From Brevibacillus gelatini (GTDB taxonomy: Bacteria; Bacillota; Bacilli; Brevibacillales; Brevibacillaceae), in assembly GCF_003710935.1 (NCBI RefSeq), contig NZ_RHHS01000041.1, positions 1-50,408 of the forward strand: DNA of 50,408 bases, in the 5' to 3' direction. Shown one piece after another: positions 16,810-25,237 of the stretch. Below the pieces are notes generated by a model that ran no database searches, was not told the origin of the DNA, and was given only the letters and a program-made list of their open reading frames with translations. Each line of letters opens with the position of its first letter. Positions within the stretch are counted from its first letter, which is position 1. Both the position numbers and the translations under genes were made by a program.

Positions 16810-17370
16810 TTGCTTTTTTTGCTGATCGGTACATTTGTCGTCGATGCTGATATGGCGATGCAGAAAAAAACGGAAGTAAAAATGCTGCTGGAACTGGCCA
16901 ATCACCATGCCACCTTTGTGGTTGATCCGGTTTTGAAGACAGAGGGCGTGATCGATTTGCTGGAAGACGAGGCGCTGCAGCGTTTTGACCGCAGGATGAG
17001 CGAAAATGGCGGTTATCAGCGACAGCAGTATTCATACGTGCCAGGAGCGAAAAGCGTGACTACCGATCCGATACCTTTTGTACGTCATTACGTGGATTTC
17101 CGCGCTTGGCGGCAGGATCTGACGTTGCGGCTGCAATATAACGGAGACAGCTTCGTCACCGTTAGTGCGACACCAGGACCCGTCCGGCAAGGGGGCGGTC
17201 AACTGCAAATTACGGTCGTGACCGAGCGGGGAGAAGAACTGCAGCTCGCTCCGAAAAAGATGGTCGGACCGTCCCACATCGTTGTCGCTTACGTGGACGA
17301 GAGGCCGTTTTTACCTATTCTGCCTGGGCACTCCTTTCCGGTGGTTTCGGTCGAGGAAGTGAAGTTTTAG
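16810..17370 (+). CDS. Last pseudopilin-like gene of the second locus, 5' end uncertain
   Basis: At least 186 residues from TTG 16810, but this start has no ribosome site and cuts a membrane helix in two. The same frame is open back to 16765 and reads GVNILSISALLLFLLIGTFV, with no ATG/GTG/TTG. An ATG at 16769 lies in the neighbouring frame. One extra G in the five-G run at 16779-16783 would join it to this frame as MFVRG plus the helix, giving about 201 residues. The gene may carry a one-base deletion or a sequencing error. The ectodomain is beta-rich (LTLRLQYNGDSFVTVSATPG, LQITVVTERGEELQL). Confidence 0.6.
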   Translation: MLFLLIGTFVVDADMAMQKKTEVKMLLELANHHATFVVDPVLKTEGVIDLLEDEALQRFDRRMSENGGYQRQQYSYVPGAKSVTTDPIPFVRHYVDFRAWRQDLTLRLQYNGDSFVTVSATPGPVRQGGGQLQITVVTERGEELQLAPKKMVGPSHIVVAYVDERPFLPILPGHSFPVVSVEEVKF

Positions 17371-17463
17371 CATGGGGTGGCTCTCGTGTTATACAAGCAG
17401 GGAGCGGTGGTCTAAGTAAAGGGCAGTGCAAGGAGCAATGCAGCGAAAGATTAGTCAGACTTA

Positions 17464-17493
17464 TTTACAAATTCCGAATTGTTCTGGTACTAT
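17464..17493 (+). promoter_or_regulatory. SigA promoter with extended -10
   Basis: TTTACA at 17464-17469, 18-base spacer, TACTAT at 17488-17493 preceded by TGG (extended -10). About 100 bases before the DUF3870-like gene, so the leader is fairly long; it includes an unused AAGGAGG at 17526-17532. Confidence 0.5.
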
Positions 17494-17592
17494 GTAAGAA
17501 AGTGCTTAGCCAGCTTGCGATTGTAAGGAGGTAGCACTCCGAACATCCCGCATGATCGGTTCGTTAAGCATGATAAAAGTGGGGTTTTTGCT

Positions 17593-17934
17593 TTGTTTGA
17601 TAAAGATACCATTTATATCGTGGGCGATGCACAATCTTCATCCAACAATCCGATTACGCAGCAGTTCAGTGCTTTCTTTATCGGACTGGTTGTCGATACG
17701 ACCAACGACAAAATCGTAGATGCGGCTTGTTCGTCTACGGTGCAGCTGACGTCGGACTTTGCCCGGTCGATTTTTATCGGTCATTCCATCTTTGCGTCAG
17801 AGGAGATTGGGGAAGAGATTCGCTATCGGTATTTTGGATCTTCGCAAAAAACATTGCTTGCTGCATTCAAGGATGCGCAAAAAAAGTACAAACAGGCTGT
17901 TTCCGTGAGAAGGAAAGCCGAAGTCACCAAGTAA
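17593..17934 (+). CDS. DUF3870-like protein
   Basis: 113 residues from TTG 17593, eight bases after GTGGGG. Begins FDKDTIYIVGDAQSSSNNPI and continues with VVDTTNDKIVDAACSSTVQLT and FARSIFIGHSI, which I recognise as the DUF3870 pattern, a small family of unclear function found in Firmicutes and often near uptake genes. No membrane segment. Transcribed from its own promoter and closed by the terminator at 18077. Confidence 0.7.
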   Translation: MFDKDTIYIVGDAQSSSNNPITQQFSAFFIGLVVDTTNDKIVDAACSSTVQLTSDFARSIFIGHSIFASEEIGEEIRYRYFGSSQKTLLAAFKDAQKKYKQAVSVRRKAEVTK

Positions 17935-18017
17935 ACAACAGAAACAAAGTAAACAACAGATACCAAGTAAACAACCAGCAGTTATCAAGTACCAGCAGTA
18001 ACCAAGCAAACAACTAA
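17926..18017. repeat. Degenerate 18-bp tandem repeat
   Basis: Three adjacent 18-base units of the form accaagtaaacaacagaa (17926, 17944, 17962), then a degraded unit and a partial one near 18000. They begin in the last codons of the DUF3870-like gene and run through its 3' region. Repeat slippage rather than a coding feature. Confidence 0.7.
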
Positions 18018-18076
18018 ATAAGAATCAACCGCTGCTTTATTTATTCGTATGTCGTATGCACGTCATACACGTAAGT

Positions 18077-18123
18077 AAAACCCAGCAAATGCCATGAAAA
18101 TTGCGCATTTGCTGGGTTTTTTG
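18077..18123 (+). terminator. Strong terminator
   Basis: Stem AAAACCCAGCAAATGC / GCATTTGCTGGGTTTT with a loop of about a dozen bases and a T tract. Ends the DUF3870-like transcript ahead of the dpp operon. Confidence 0.88.
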
Positions 18124-18147
18124 CTTAATTGCTGGGTTTTTTGCTTA
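18109..18147. repeat. Tandem duplication of the terminator's 3' arm
   Basis: ttgctgggttttttgctta occurs at 18109-18127 and again at 18129-18147, an exact 19-base copy with period 20. The second copy has no left arm of its own but could pair with the first left arm as an alternative terminator. Confidence 0.8.
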
Positions 18148-18375
18148 TCGGGAAAGTTTCGGGAAAGTTACGGAAAAGCCCATGTAAAGAAAACGCTCGT
18201 CGTTTCTGCCTGGAATGCGAACAAAACATCCTTTACCCATCTTTTACCCATCTTTCCCCATCAGCTTGTTCACGCATGTGGCAAATCGCCCGCCCCCATG
18301 CAGCGAAACACCGCGCGTTGGGAGCTGCACGCGGTACGTCTGCACCGATACTTCCGAGTGAAAGGAGGAGAGTCC
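18148..18375. other. Leader region of the dpp operon, no gene seen
   Basis: 228 bases between the duplicated terminator arm and dppB. I see no convincing promoter, riboswitch or CodY-type palindrome. Two near copies of ctttacccat occur at 18231-18252. The operon promoter must be here or upstream but was not identified. Confidence 0.5.
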
Positions 18376-19314
18376 TTGCTATCTTTTGTCTTCCGCCGAT
18401 TTATCTCCATGATCGTTACGCTCTGGCTCATTGTTACCGTTACCTTTTTTCTGATGCACGCTGTACCTGGTTCTCCTTTTGAAAAAGAGGGAAAAGCGCT
18501 GAACGCGGCAGTGGAGCAAAACCTCAATGCCTATTACAACCTGGATAAGCCACTCGTTGTCCAATATGTTCTGTATTTGCAAAAGCTGGTGCAGTTTGAT
18601 TTGGGGCCGTCGACGGCGAATGCTTCCGATACCGTCAACAAAATGATTGCTCGCGGCTTTCCGGTTTCGTTTCAGCTTGGGGTGATTACTGTTGTGTTCG
18701 CCATTTTCTCGGGGGTTGGGCTTGGCGTGGTTGCTGCGTTGCGCCATAACCGTTTGATTGATTACACCGCGATGGTGATTGCTGTTCTCGGAATATCTGT
18801 TCCCAGCTTTGTCGTCGCGCCTTTGCTGATTAAGTATTTGGCTGTCGAATGGAAGCTGCTTCCGACAGCGACCTGGGGAACGTGGCAGCATGTGGTGATG
18901 CCTGCGCTGGCCTTGGCGTTTGGACCGATTGCCATTATCGCGCGGCTGACGCGTACAAACATGCTGGAGGTATTGACGCAGGAGTACATCGAGACGGCAA
19001 AAGCCAAAGGGTTGAAGCCTGTTACGATTGTGGTCAAACACGCCTTGCGCAATGCGATTTTGCCTGTCGTTACGCTGCTTGGTGCGCTCATTGCCAACGT
19101 GCTGACAGGGAGCTTTGTCATCGAGAAAATCTTTGCCATTCCGGGCATGGGCAAATACTTCGTAGCGGGGATTATCAACCGCGACTATTCCGTCATCATG
19201 GGCACAACCGTGTTTTACAGCGCTCTGCTGATTTTCATGATGTTTGTCGTCGATGTTTTGTACGGCATCATTGATCCGCGAATCAAACTGCATCGAAAGG
19301 AGGGCGAAGGATGA
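18376..19314 (+). CDS. dppB: Dipeptide/oligopeptide ABC transporter permease DppB
   Basis: 312 residues from TTG 18376, seven bases after AAAGGAGG. Longer in-frame starts upstream run through the terminator and are not credible. Six membrane segments; first helix RFISMIVTLWLIVTVTFFLM and MHAVPGSPF are typical of DppB/OppB. The EAA loop reads EYIETAKAKGLKPVTIVVKH. It forms the inner-membrane channel with DppC. It overlaps dppC by four bases (ATGA). Order and downstream ykf-like genes match the B. subtilis dpp operon. Confidence 0.92.
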   Translation: MLSFVFRRFISMIVTLWLIVTVTFFLMHAVPGSPFEKEGKALNAAVEQNLNAYYNLDKPLVVQYVLYLQKLVQFDLGPSTANASDTVNKMIARGFPVSFQLGVITVVFAIFSGVGLGVVAALRHNRLIDYTAMVIAVLGISVPSFVVAPLLIKYLAVEWKLLPTATWGTWQHVVMPALALAFGPIAIIARLTRTNMLEVLTQEYIETAKAKGLKPVTIVVKHALRNAILPVVTLLGALIANVLTGSFVIEKIFAIPGMGKYFVAGIINRDYSVIMGTTVFYSALLIFMMFVVDVLYGIIDPRIKLHRKEGEG

Positions 19315-20228
19315 TCGTTTCTGACGACTTGTTTGTCCCGATGCGCAAAGACAACCTCAATTCGGAAGCAATTGTGCGGCCTCAACTGACATTTTGGCAG
19401 GAAGCCTGGCAGCGGCTGAGAAGGAACAAGCTTGCTTTGATGGGGCTGGTCATCATTATTGTGCTGGGAGTGATGGCTGTCATCGGTCCGCTGATTTCGG
19501 GACACGAGTACGCCAAACAGTCCATTCTCATGAAAAACAAGGCGCCGTCCGCGACGAACTGGTTTGGTACCGATGATTTCGGACGCGATGTATTTACCCG
19601 TGTATGGTACGGGGCGCGCATTTCCCTGTTTGTCGGTTTGATGGCTGCACTCATCGACTTTTTCATCGGTGTCTTGTATGGCGGGATCGCCGGTTATGTG
19701 GGCGGACGGGTCGACAACATCATGATGCGCTTCGTCGACCTCCTTTACGGATTGCCGTACTTGCTGGTCGTCATTTTGCTGATGGTCGTCATGGGGCCGG
19801 GGCTTGGAACGATTATTGTCGCGCTCAGCGCCACGGGCTGGATCGGTATGGCTCGCACTGTTCGCGGACAGGTGCTGCAACTGAAAAGCTCCGAATACGT
19901 GCTGGCGGCAAAAACAATGGGAGCGAAGCCGTTTTACATCATTCGCAAGCATTTGCTGCCCAATACGATTGGCGTCATTATCGTCTACGTCACGTTGTCG
20001 GTTCCATCCGCGATCTTTGCAGAGGCGTTTCTCAGCTTCCTGGGTCTAGGTGTGCAGGCTCCGATGGCGAGCTGGGGTGTGATGGCCAACGACGGGCTTT
20101 CGACCATTTTGTCCGGTCACTGGTGGAGGCTCTTTTTCCCGGCCTTCTTCATTTCATTGACAATGCTTGCGTTCAACGTGCTCGGTGATGGCTTGCGCGA
20201 TGCGTTCGACCCGAAGGCAAGGAGGTAG
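19311..20228 (+). CDS. dppC: Dipeptide/oligopeptide ABC transporter permease DppC
   Basis: 305 residues. N-terminal OppC_N segment (RRLRRNKLALMG-like, here WQRLRRNKLALMGLV), the conserved GTDDFGRDVFTRVWYGARIS motif found in this family, and an EAA loop EYVLAAKTMGAKPFYIIRKH. Second channel subunit, paired with DppB. Five bases before dppD. Confidence 0.93.
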   Translation: MIVSDDLFVPMRKDNLNSEAIVRPQLTFWQEAWQRLRRNKLALMGLVIIIVLGVMAVIGPLISGHEYAKQSILMKNKAPSATNWFGTDDFGRDVFTRVWYGARISLFVGLMAALIDFFIGVLYGGIAGYVGGRVDNIMMRFVDLLYGLPYLLVVILLMVVMGPGLGTIIVALSATGWIGMARTVRGQVLQLKSSEYVLAAKTMGAKPFYIIRKHLLPNTIGVIIVYVTLSVPSAIFAEAFLSFLGLGVQAPMASWGVMANDGLSTILSGHWWRLFFPAFFISLTMLAFNVLGDGLRDAFDPKARR

Positions 20229-20233
20229 ACGAC

Positions 20234-21259
20234 GTGGACAAAACGGAAAAATTGCTGGAAGTAAGCGGTTTGCGTGTCACGTTCAAGACGCACGGAGGCG
20301 AAGTGAATGCGGTCCGTGACGTGAGTTTTACCTTGAACAAAGGGGAAACGTTGGCGATTGTCGGCGAGTCCGGCTGCGGCAAAAGCGTGACGGCCAAAAG
20401 CATCATGCGGCTCGTGCCGGAGTACATCGGAAAAATCGCTGCTGGCAGCATCATGTTCAAAGGCAAGGACTTGGTTGCGCTGTCGGAAAAAGAAATGCGC
20501 GAGCTGCGCGGCAAAGAAATCTCGATGATTTTTCAGGACGCCATGACTTCGCTCAACCCGACCATTTCCATCGGAGAGCAGATCATGGAAGGGATCATTC
20601 GCCATCAAAAAGTCAGCAGGAGCGAGGCGCGGCGGCAGGCGATTGAAATTTTGACGCTGGTTGGAATCGCCAACCCGGAAAGCCGTCTCAAGCAGTATTT
20701 GCACCAGTTCAGCGGTGGGATGCGGCAGCGGATCATGATTGCGATTGCGCTTGTCTGTCGACCGTCCATTCTCATAGCGGATGAGCCTACGACCGCACTG
20801 GACGTCACGATCCAGGCGCAAATCATCGACCTGTTCAAAAGCATTCAGCAAAAAACGGGCGTATCCATTATCATCATTACGCACGACCTGGGCGTCGTCG
20901 CCAAGATTGCCGATCGGGTCAATGTCATGTATGCGGGCAAAGTGGTAGAGTCCGGGCCAGTGCGCGACATTTTCTACAACCCGCAGCATCCGTACACGAA
21001 AGGCTTGCTCGCCTCGATGCCGCGTCTGGATGCCGACCGTTCGGTACCGCTCAGTCCCATTCCCGGCACTCCGCCTGATTTGTTTGCGCCCCCGCCTGGC
21101 TGTGCGTTTGCGGCACGCTGCAACTATGCGCTGGAGGTGTGCCGAAACCATCAGCCAGCGGAAACGAGCGTGCACGGCAAGCACTCCGTAGCCTGTTGGC
21201 TGCAAGATCCGCGAGCGAAAAAGGTGCTGGCCGTCATGCAGGCGCCGACGGGAACGTGA
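20234..21259 (+). CDS. dppD: Peptide ABC transporter ATPase DppD
   Basis: 341 residues from GTG 20234 with AAGGAGG just upstream. Walker A GESGCGKS near residue 39, signature FSGGMRQR, Walker B SILIADEPTTALD and switch His ITHDLG. The C-terminal oligo/dipeptide domain carries the Cys-containing pattern PGCAFAARCNYALEVC, which binds an iron-sulfur cluster in some relatives. It pairs with the second ATPase encoded seven kilobases on at 25238. Confidence 0.93.
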   Translation: MDKTEKLLEVSGLRVTFKTHGGEVNAVRDVSFTLNKGETLAIVGESGCGKSVTAKSIMRLVPEYIGKIAAGSIMFKGKDLVALSEKEMRELRGKEISMIFQDAMTSLNPTISIGEQIMEGIIRHQKVSRSEARRQAIEILTLVGIANPESRLKQYLHQFSGGMRQRIMIAIALVCRPSILIADEPTTALDVTIQAQIIDLFKSIQQKTGVSIIIITHDLGVVAKIADRVNVMYAGKVVESGPVRDIFYNPQHPYTKGLLASMPRLDADRSVPLSPIPGTPPDLFAPPPGCAFAARCNYALEVCRNHQPAETSVHGKHSVACWLQDPRAKKVLAVMQAPTGT

Positions 21260-21391
21260 GCTTGCGGCACCGGGCAGCATCTGACAGCACTCGGCAGAGA
21301 TTGTAAGGTTCGCCATCTGGTGTAAAAGAGGGTGTCGTCTATCGGCGCTATCCTTTTACGACATAGAAAAACGATAAGGGGGAAGAAGAAC

Positions 21392-23047
21392 GTGAAAAAA
21401 CTATCGACGATCCTGCTTTCCGCTTCGCTGGCTGTTTCCGTGTTCATGGCCGGATGCAGCTCTGGGCAAGCGCCAGCGAACGAATCGGCACCGCCTACGG
21501 AAAACAACCAGCAGACGCCTTCGCCGGAAGACCAGGCGGCAAAGCTTTTGCTCCTGAACAATATCAAGGAGCCTACCTCGCTGGACCCGCCGCTCGGATT
21601 TGACGAGCCGTCCTACAACATTTTAAACAACCTGATGGAAGGCTTGACGCGCCTGGATGAAAACCAGAAGCCACAGCCAGCGGCTGCATCCGAATGGAAA
21701 ATTTCCGAGGACGGCAGGACGTACACGTTTACTTTGCGCGACAACAAATGGAGCAATGGCGAGCCAGTAACAGCACATGATTTTGAGTACGCCTGGAAGC
21801 GCATGCTCGATCCGGCTCTCGCCTCTCCCGCTGCTTTCCTCGCATTCATTATTGAAGGGGCAGAAGCATACAACAGTGGCAAAGGCTCTGTTGACGATGT
21901 AAAAGTAAAAGCGCTGGACGACAAAACATTGGAAGTCGTACTGGCGCAGCCTGCCTCCTGGACGTTGCTTTTGGCATCCAACCCGGCATTTTTCCCTGTA
22001 CACAAAGCGACAGTGGAAAAGAATCCGAAATGGGCAGCAGAGGCTGCAACCTTCGTGGGCAACGGGCCGTTCAAGCTGACGGAGTGGAAGCATGACAGCG
22101 AATTGAAAATCATGAAAAACGAGAACTACTGGGATGCGGCAAACGTAACGTTGGCCGGTGCCGTCTGGAAAATGATCGACGACGAGAATACCGAGTACCA
22201 AATGTTTACGAACGGAGAGCTGCACAGAACGACAACCGTTCCGGCGGATATGGCAGACCAGCTTTTCCAGGAGGGCAAGGTTTACGTGAAAGATGGCGCT
22301 GGTACAGAGTTCTACCGCTTTAATGTGACCAAGGAGCCGTTTGACAACGCCAATATCCGGAAAGCATTCAGCATGGCGATTGACCGTCAGACATTGGTTG
22401 ACCACATATTGATGCGGAAGCAAAAGCCGGGAACCGGGTTCGTTTCGTATGGCTTGCCGGATGCCAACGGCTCGGGTGATTTCCGTCAGGTAGGCGGCGA
22501 CCTGGTGAAGTTCGATCCGGCAGAAGCGAAAAGGCTGCTGGAGCTAGGCATGAAAGAAAAAGGCTACACCACCTTGCCGGAAGTAACGCTCACCTACCGC
22601 AGCGGCACGGCCACCGAAAAAACAGCCCAGGCTGCCCAGGAAATGTGGAAGCAAACATTGGGGGTAGATGTGAAGCTGCAAAAGGTAGAAGGGCAAGTAT
22701 TGACCGATATGCAAAAGAAACTGGAGTACCAGATCGCCCGTTCCTCCTGGCTGCCTGACTTCGGGGATGCGATCAACTTCCTGGACATCTTCCAGTCGAA
22801 AAACGGCAGCAACCGCACCGGCTGGGCGAATGCAGAATACGACAAGCTGATCGAGGGCGCGTACAAAGAGCCAGACGATGCCAAACGTCTGCAAATGCTG
22901 CATGACGCAGAAAAAATCTTGCTGGACGAAGCGCCAGTCGCTCCCCTGTACTTCTACAACACTTCGCTTTTGACCAGCGACAAGGTCAGCGGCATTCAAA
23001 GCTCCTCTCTCAGCTACACCGATTTGAGAAAAGCGGTCGTGAAGTAA
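21392..23047 (+). CDS. dppE: Peptide-binding lipoprotein (SBP family 5, DppE/OppA-like)
   Basis: 551 residues from GTG 21392 behind AAGGGGGAAG; upstream in-frame codons from 21332 lack a signal sequence. Lipoprotein signal with lipobox FMAGC, Cys22 the predicted lipidation site. The mature part has the family-5 features: LDPPLGFDEPSYNILNNLME, WSNGEPVTAHDFEYAWKRML, and FDNANIRKAFSMAIDR. Extracytoplasmic receptor of the transporter, probably for murein tripeptides given the neighbours. A GTAAAAG/CTTTTAC inverted repeat lies in the 130-base gap after dppD. Confidence 0.92.
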   Translation: MKKLSTILLSASLAVSVFMAGCSSGQAPANESAPPTENNQQTPSPEDQAAKLLLLNNIKEPTSLDPPLGFDEPSYNILNNLMEGLTRLDENQKPQPAAASEWKISEDGRTYTFTLRDNKWSNGEPVTAHDFEYAWKRMLDPALASPAAFLAFIIEGAEAYNSGKGSVDDVKVKALDDKTLEVVLAQPASWTLLLASNPAFFPVHKATVEKNPKWAAEAATFVGNGPFKLTEWKHDSELKIMKNENYWDAANVTLAGAVWKMIDDENTEYQMFTNGELHRTTTVPADMADQLFQEGKVYVKDGAGTEFYRFNVTKEPFDNANIRKAFSMAIDRQTLVDHILMRKQKPGTGFVSYGLPDANGSGDFRQVGGDLVKFDPAEAKRLLELGMKEKGYTTLPEVTLTYRSGTATEKTAQAAQEMWKQTLGVDVKLQKVEGQVLTDMQKKLEYQIARSSWLPDFGDAINFLDIFQSKNGSNRTGWANAEYDKLIEGAYKEPDDAKRLQMLHDAEKILLDEAPVAPLYFYNTSLLTSDKVSGIQSSSLSYTDLRKAVVK

Positions 23048-23059
23048 ACACCGTTAGCC

Positions 23060-23104
23060 GGGAGAAGTCATTTCAGGCGGATGGAATGACTCTCCCCCTT
23101 TTTT
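23060..23104 (+). terminator. Terminator after the binding protein
   Basis: Stem GGGAGAAGTCATT / AATGACTCTCCC with one bulged A and a 12-base loop, then CCTTTTTT. It splits the dpp operon into transporter and enzyme parts, or allows partial read-through. Confidence 0.8.
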
Positions 23105-23130
23105 GCCAAATATTTTAATAGTGCTATAAT
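23103..23130 (+). promoter_or_regulatory. Promoter of the ykfB-ykfC-ykfD segment
   Basis: TTGCCA at 23103-23108, 16-base spacer, TATAAT at 23125-23130 with TGC before it (extended -10). It begins in the T tract of the preceding terminator. Confidence 0.65.
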
Positions 23131-23196
23131 TTAGTTTGCCTCAAAGAAAAAAGATAGGTAAAGAAAGCACGCGTGCTAGAAAAGATGGAGGAAAAC

Positions 23197-24297
23197 ATGA
23201 TTATTCAAGGCATCGAAGTGAAGAGAATTTCTGTTCCGCTGAAAAAACCGTTTAAAACGGCATTGCGCACGGTGAACAACCTGGAATCCGTACTGGTGAA
23301 AATCACATGCGACAATGGCATGGTAGGGTGGGGAGAAGCAACTGCTACGGTCGTTATTACCGGGGATAGCGTCGAAAGCATCGAGTCCGCCATCATGAAC
23401 ACGATGAAGCCGCAGCTGATCGGACTCAATCTGGTTGCCTACGAGCGTGTTTTCCAGACATTGCACCAGTCCATGGTGGGAAACACGAGTGCCAAGGCAG
23501 CCGTGGACATCGCGCTGTACGATCTGATTTCCCAACGGGCCGGAATGCCGCTGTACCAGTTTCTCGGCGGGTATCGCGACCAACTGGAGACCGATTATAC
23601 GGTCAGCGTCAATTCGCCAAAAGAGATGGGTGAGGACGCAGCCGCCTATTTGCAGCAAGGCTTTAACGTGCTGAAAATCAAGGTGGGCAAGGACAATATC
23701 GAGGATGACATTTTGCGCATCCAGGAAATACGCAAAACGGTAGGCAATCAGGTGAAGATTCGTCTTGATGCCAACCAGGGATGGAACGTGAAGGAAGCGA
23801 TTCAGTCGATTCGCAAAATGGAGGACATGGGACTGGGCATCGAACTGATTGAACAGCCTGTAAAAGCGCATGATCTGGAAGGACTGAAGCGGGTTACGGA
23901 TTCGGTCGATACGCCGATCATGGCTGACGAAAGTGTATTTTCGCCGGCACAGGCGCTGCAGGTTTTGCAAAACCGCGCAGCCGACATGATAAATATCAAG
24001 CTGATGAAGGCGGGCGGCATTTTCAAAGCGCAATTGATTAACCAGATGGCTGAAGAACACGGTATTCCATGCATGGTTGGCAGCATGATCGAATCACGTC
24101 TGGCCGTATCGGCGGCAGCGCATTTTGCAGCCAGCAAGAAAAACATCACCCGCTTTGACTTCGATGCACCACTGATGCTGTTGCACGATGGCATTGATGG
24201 CGGCGTGACCTACGAAGGCCGCCTGATGACCATGCCAAAAGCGCCGGGACTCGGCATTCGTTCGGTCAGCTTCTGGGAAGGGGGAGAACAATCATGA
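23197..24297 (+). CDS. ykfB: L-Ala-D/L-Glu epimerase
   Basis: 366 residues from ATG 23197 (GGAGGAAAAC upstream), the same length as B. subtilis YkfB. Enolase superfamily, muconate-lactonising subgroup: VPLKKPFKTALRTVNN at the N terminus, catalytic KIKVGK and NIKLMKAGG lysine motifs, metal-binding RLDANQGW, ELIEQPV and MADESVF, and the specificity loop RFDFDAPLM. It converts L-Ala-D-Glu from murein peptides to L-Ala-L-Glu, which cells can hydrolyse. A GTG 24 bases upstream is a less likely start. Four-base overlap with ykfC. Confidence 0.92.
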   Translation: MIIQGIEVKRISVPLKKPFKTALRTVNNLESVLVKITCDNGMVGWGEATATVVITGDSVESIESAIMNTMKPQLIGLNLVAYERVFQTLHQSMVGNTSAKAAVDIALYDLISQRAGMPLYQFLGGYRDQLETDYTVSVNSPKEMGEDAAAYLQQGFNVLKIKVGKDNIEDDILRIQEIRKTVGNQVKIRLDANQGWNVKEAIQSIRKMEDMGLGIELIEQPVKAHDLEGLKRVTDSVDTPIMADESVFSPAQALQVLQNRAADMINIKLMKAGGIFKAQLINQMAEEHGIPCMVGSMIESRLAVSAAAHFAASKKNITRFDFDAPLMLLHDGIDGGVTYEGRLMTMPKAPGLGIRSVSFWEGGEQS

Positions 24298-25211
24298 AAT
24301 CAGCAATCGTATCCGTTTCGGTTGCGACTGTATGGACCAAGCCGGAATCTCCGCGCGACATCGATCAGGCAGCTCTCAGCGCTCCAGTCGATGTGCGCGG
24401 GTGGCTGCAGTCGCTGTCTGTCGAGGAAAAGCTCGGCTTTTACGACAACAACGCCATTCAGACGCAAGCACTGTTCGGCACTCGCGTGGAAATCATCGAG
24501 GAACAGGGGGAGTGGGCGCACGTCCTGATCCCGGACCAATCAACCAGCAAAAACGAGCTCGGCTATCCGGGCTGGGTTCCGTCCCGCCAGCTTGCTCCGT
24601 GGTCTGCTGCTTTTGACGTACAGGATGGGCAAAAGCTGGCGATGGTGACAGCGGACTTTACCCGTCTGCACACGCTGGAACGGGAGCCGGGCATCGAGCT
24701 TGCCTTCCTGACCAGACTGCCGCTCGTCGAGGACGGCACCGAGTGGGTGAAGGTAGCGGCACCGGACGGCGAAGCACTTTTGCCAAAAGCAGATGTGGCG
24801 ATCGTACGCGCAAACGAGCCAATCGAGCTGGCTGGCAACCGCGGCGAAGCCATCGTGGAGACAGGCAAGCGTTTCCTCAACCTGCATTACTTGTGGGGCG
24901 GCATGTCCTCTTACGGCTATGACTGTTCCGGCTTTGCCTACAACATGCACCGCTCCGTAGGCATCCAGATTCCCCGCGACGCCTCCGATCAGGCGAGAGC
25001 GGGGTTGCTGGTGGAAAAAGCGGATTTGCTTCCGGGCGACCTGCTGTTTTTTGCTCATGAAGAAGGACGGGGCAGAGTGCATCACGTCGGCATTTACATC
25101 GGCAACGGCGAAATGATTCATTCGCCTGACTCGCGCAGCGCCATCGAGATCGTTAAGCTGGATGGCTACAAGCTGGAAAAGGAGCATGCAATCTCCAGAC
25201 GCTACTGGTAA
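24294..25211 (+). CDS. ykfC: NlpC/P60 gamma-D-glutamyl-L-diamino acid endopeptidase
   Basis: 305 residues, no signal peptide, hence cytoplasmic like B. subtilis YkfC. Two SH3b-like N-terminal domains (about 1-160; DNNAIQTQALFGTRVEIIEE, GWVPSRQL) precede an NlpC/P60 domain. Catalytic Cys near residue 211 in YGYDCSGFAYNMHRS, His near 264 in HHVGIYIGNGEMIH. It cuts between gamma-D-Glu and the diamino acid of imported murein peptides, giving the dipeptide used by YkfB. The neighbours support this assignment. Confidence 0.92.
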   Translation: MKSAIVSVSVATVWTKPESPRDIDQAALSAPVDVRGWLQSLSVEEKLGFYDNNAIQTQALFGTRVEIIEEQGEWAHVLIPDQSTSKNELGYPGWVPSRQLAPWSAAFDVQDGQKLAMVTADFTRLHTLEREPGIELAFLTRLPLVEDGTEWVKVAAPDGEALLPKADVAIVRANEPIELAGNRGEAIVETGKRFLNLHYLWGGMSSYGYDCSGFAYNMHRSVGIQIPRDASDQARAGLLVEKADLLPGDLLFFAHEEGRGRVHHVGIYIGNGEMIHSPDSRSAIEIVKLDGYKLEKEHAISRRYW

Positions 25212-25237
25212 AAGGATAACGGGGGAGGAGTGGCCAG

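Noticed and set aside
177..17370. Conjugative or integrative element made of the two Tad-like loci.
   Set aside because: No integrase, relaxase, coupling protein or att-like direct repeats were found in the region.
17926..18017. CRISPR array.
   Set aside because: Units are contiguous 18-mers with no spacers and no cas genes nearby.
18094..18375. A longer dppB with about 94 extra N-terminal residues.
   Set aside because: It would begin inside a terminator and add a sequence without family likeness; TTG 18376 has an ideal ribosome site and the usual DppB N terminus.
18379..19293. Long open frame on the minus strand opposite dppB (about 300 codons), and similar ones opposite dppD and lysS.
   Set aside because: They mirror strongly coding genes on the other strand, have low-complexity Arg/His/Gln-rich products and no ribosome sites.
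23173..23199. GTG 23173 as the ykfB start.
   Set aside because: The ATG at 23197 is correctly spaced from GGAGG and gives exactly the 366-residue length of the family.
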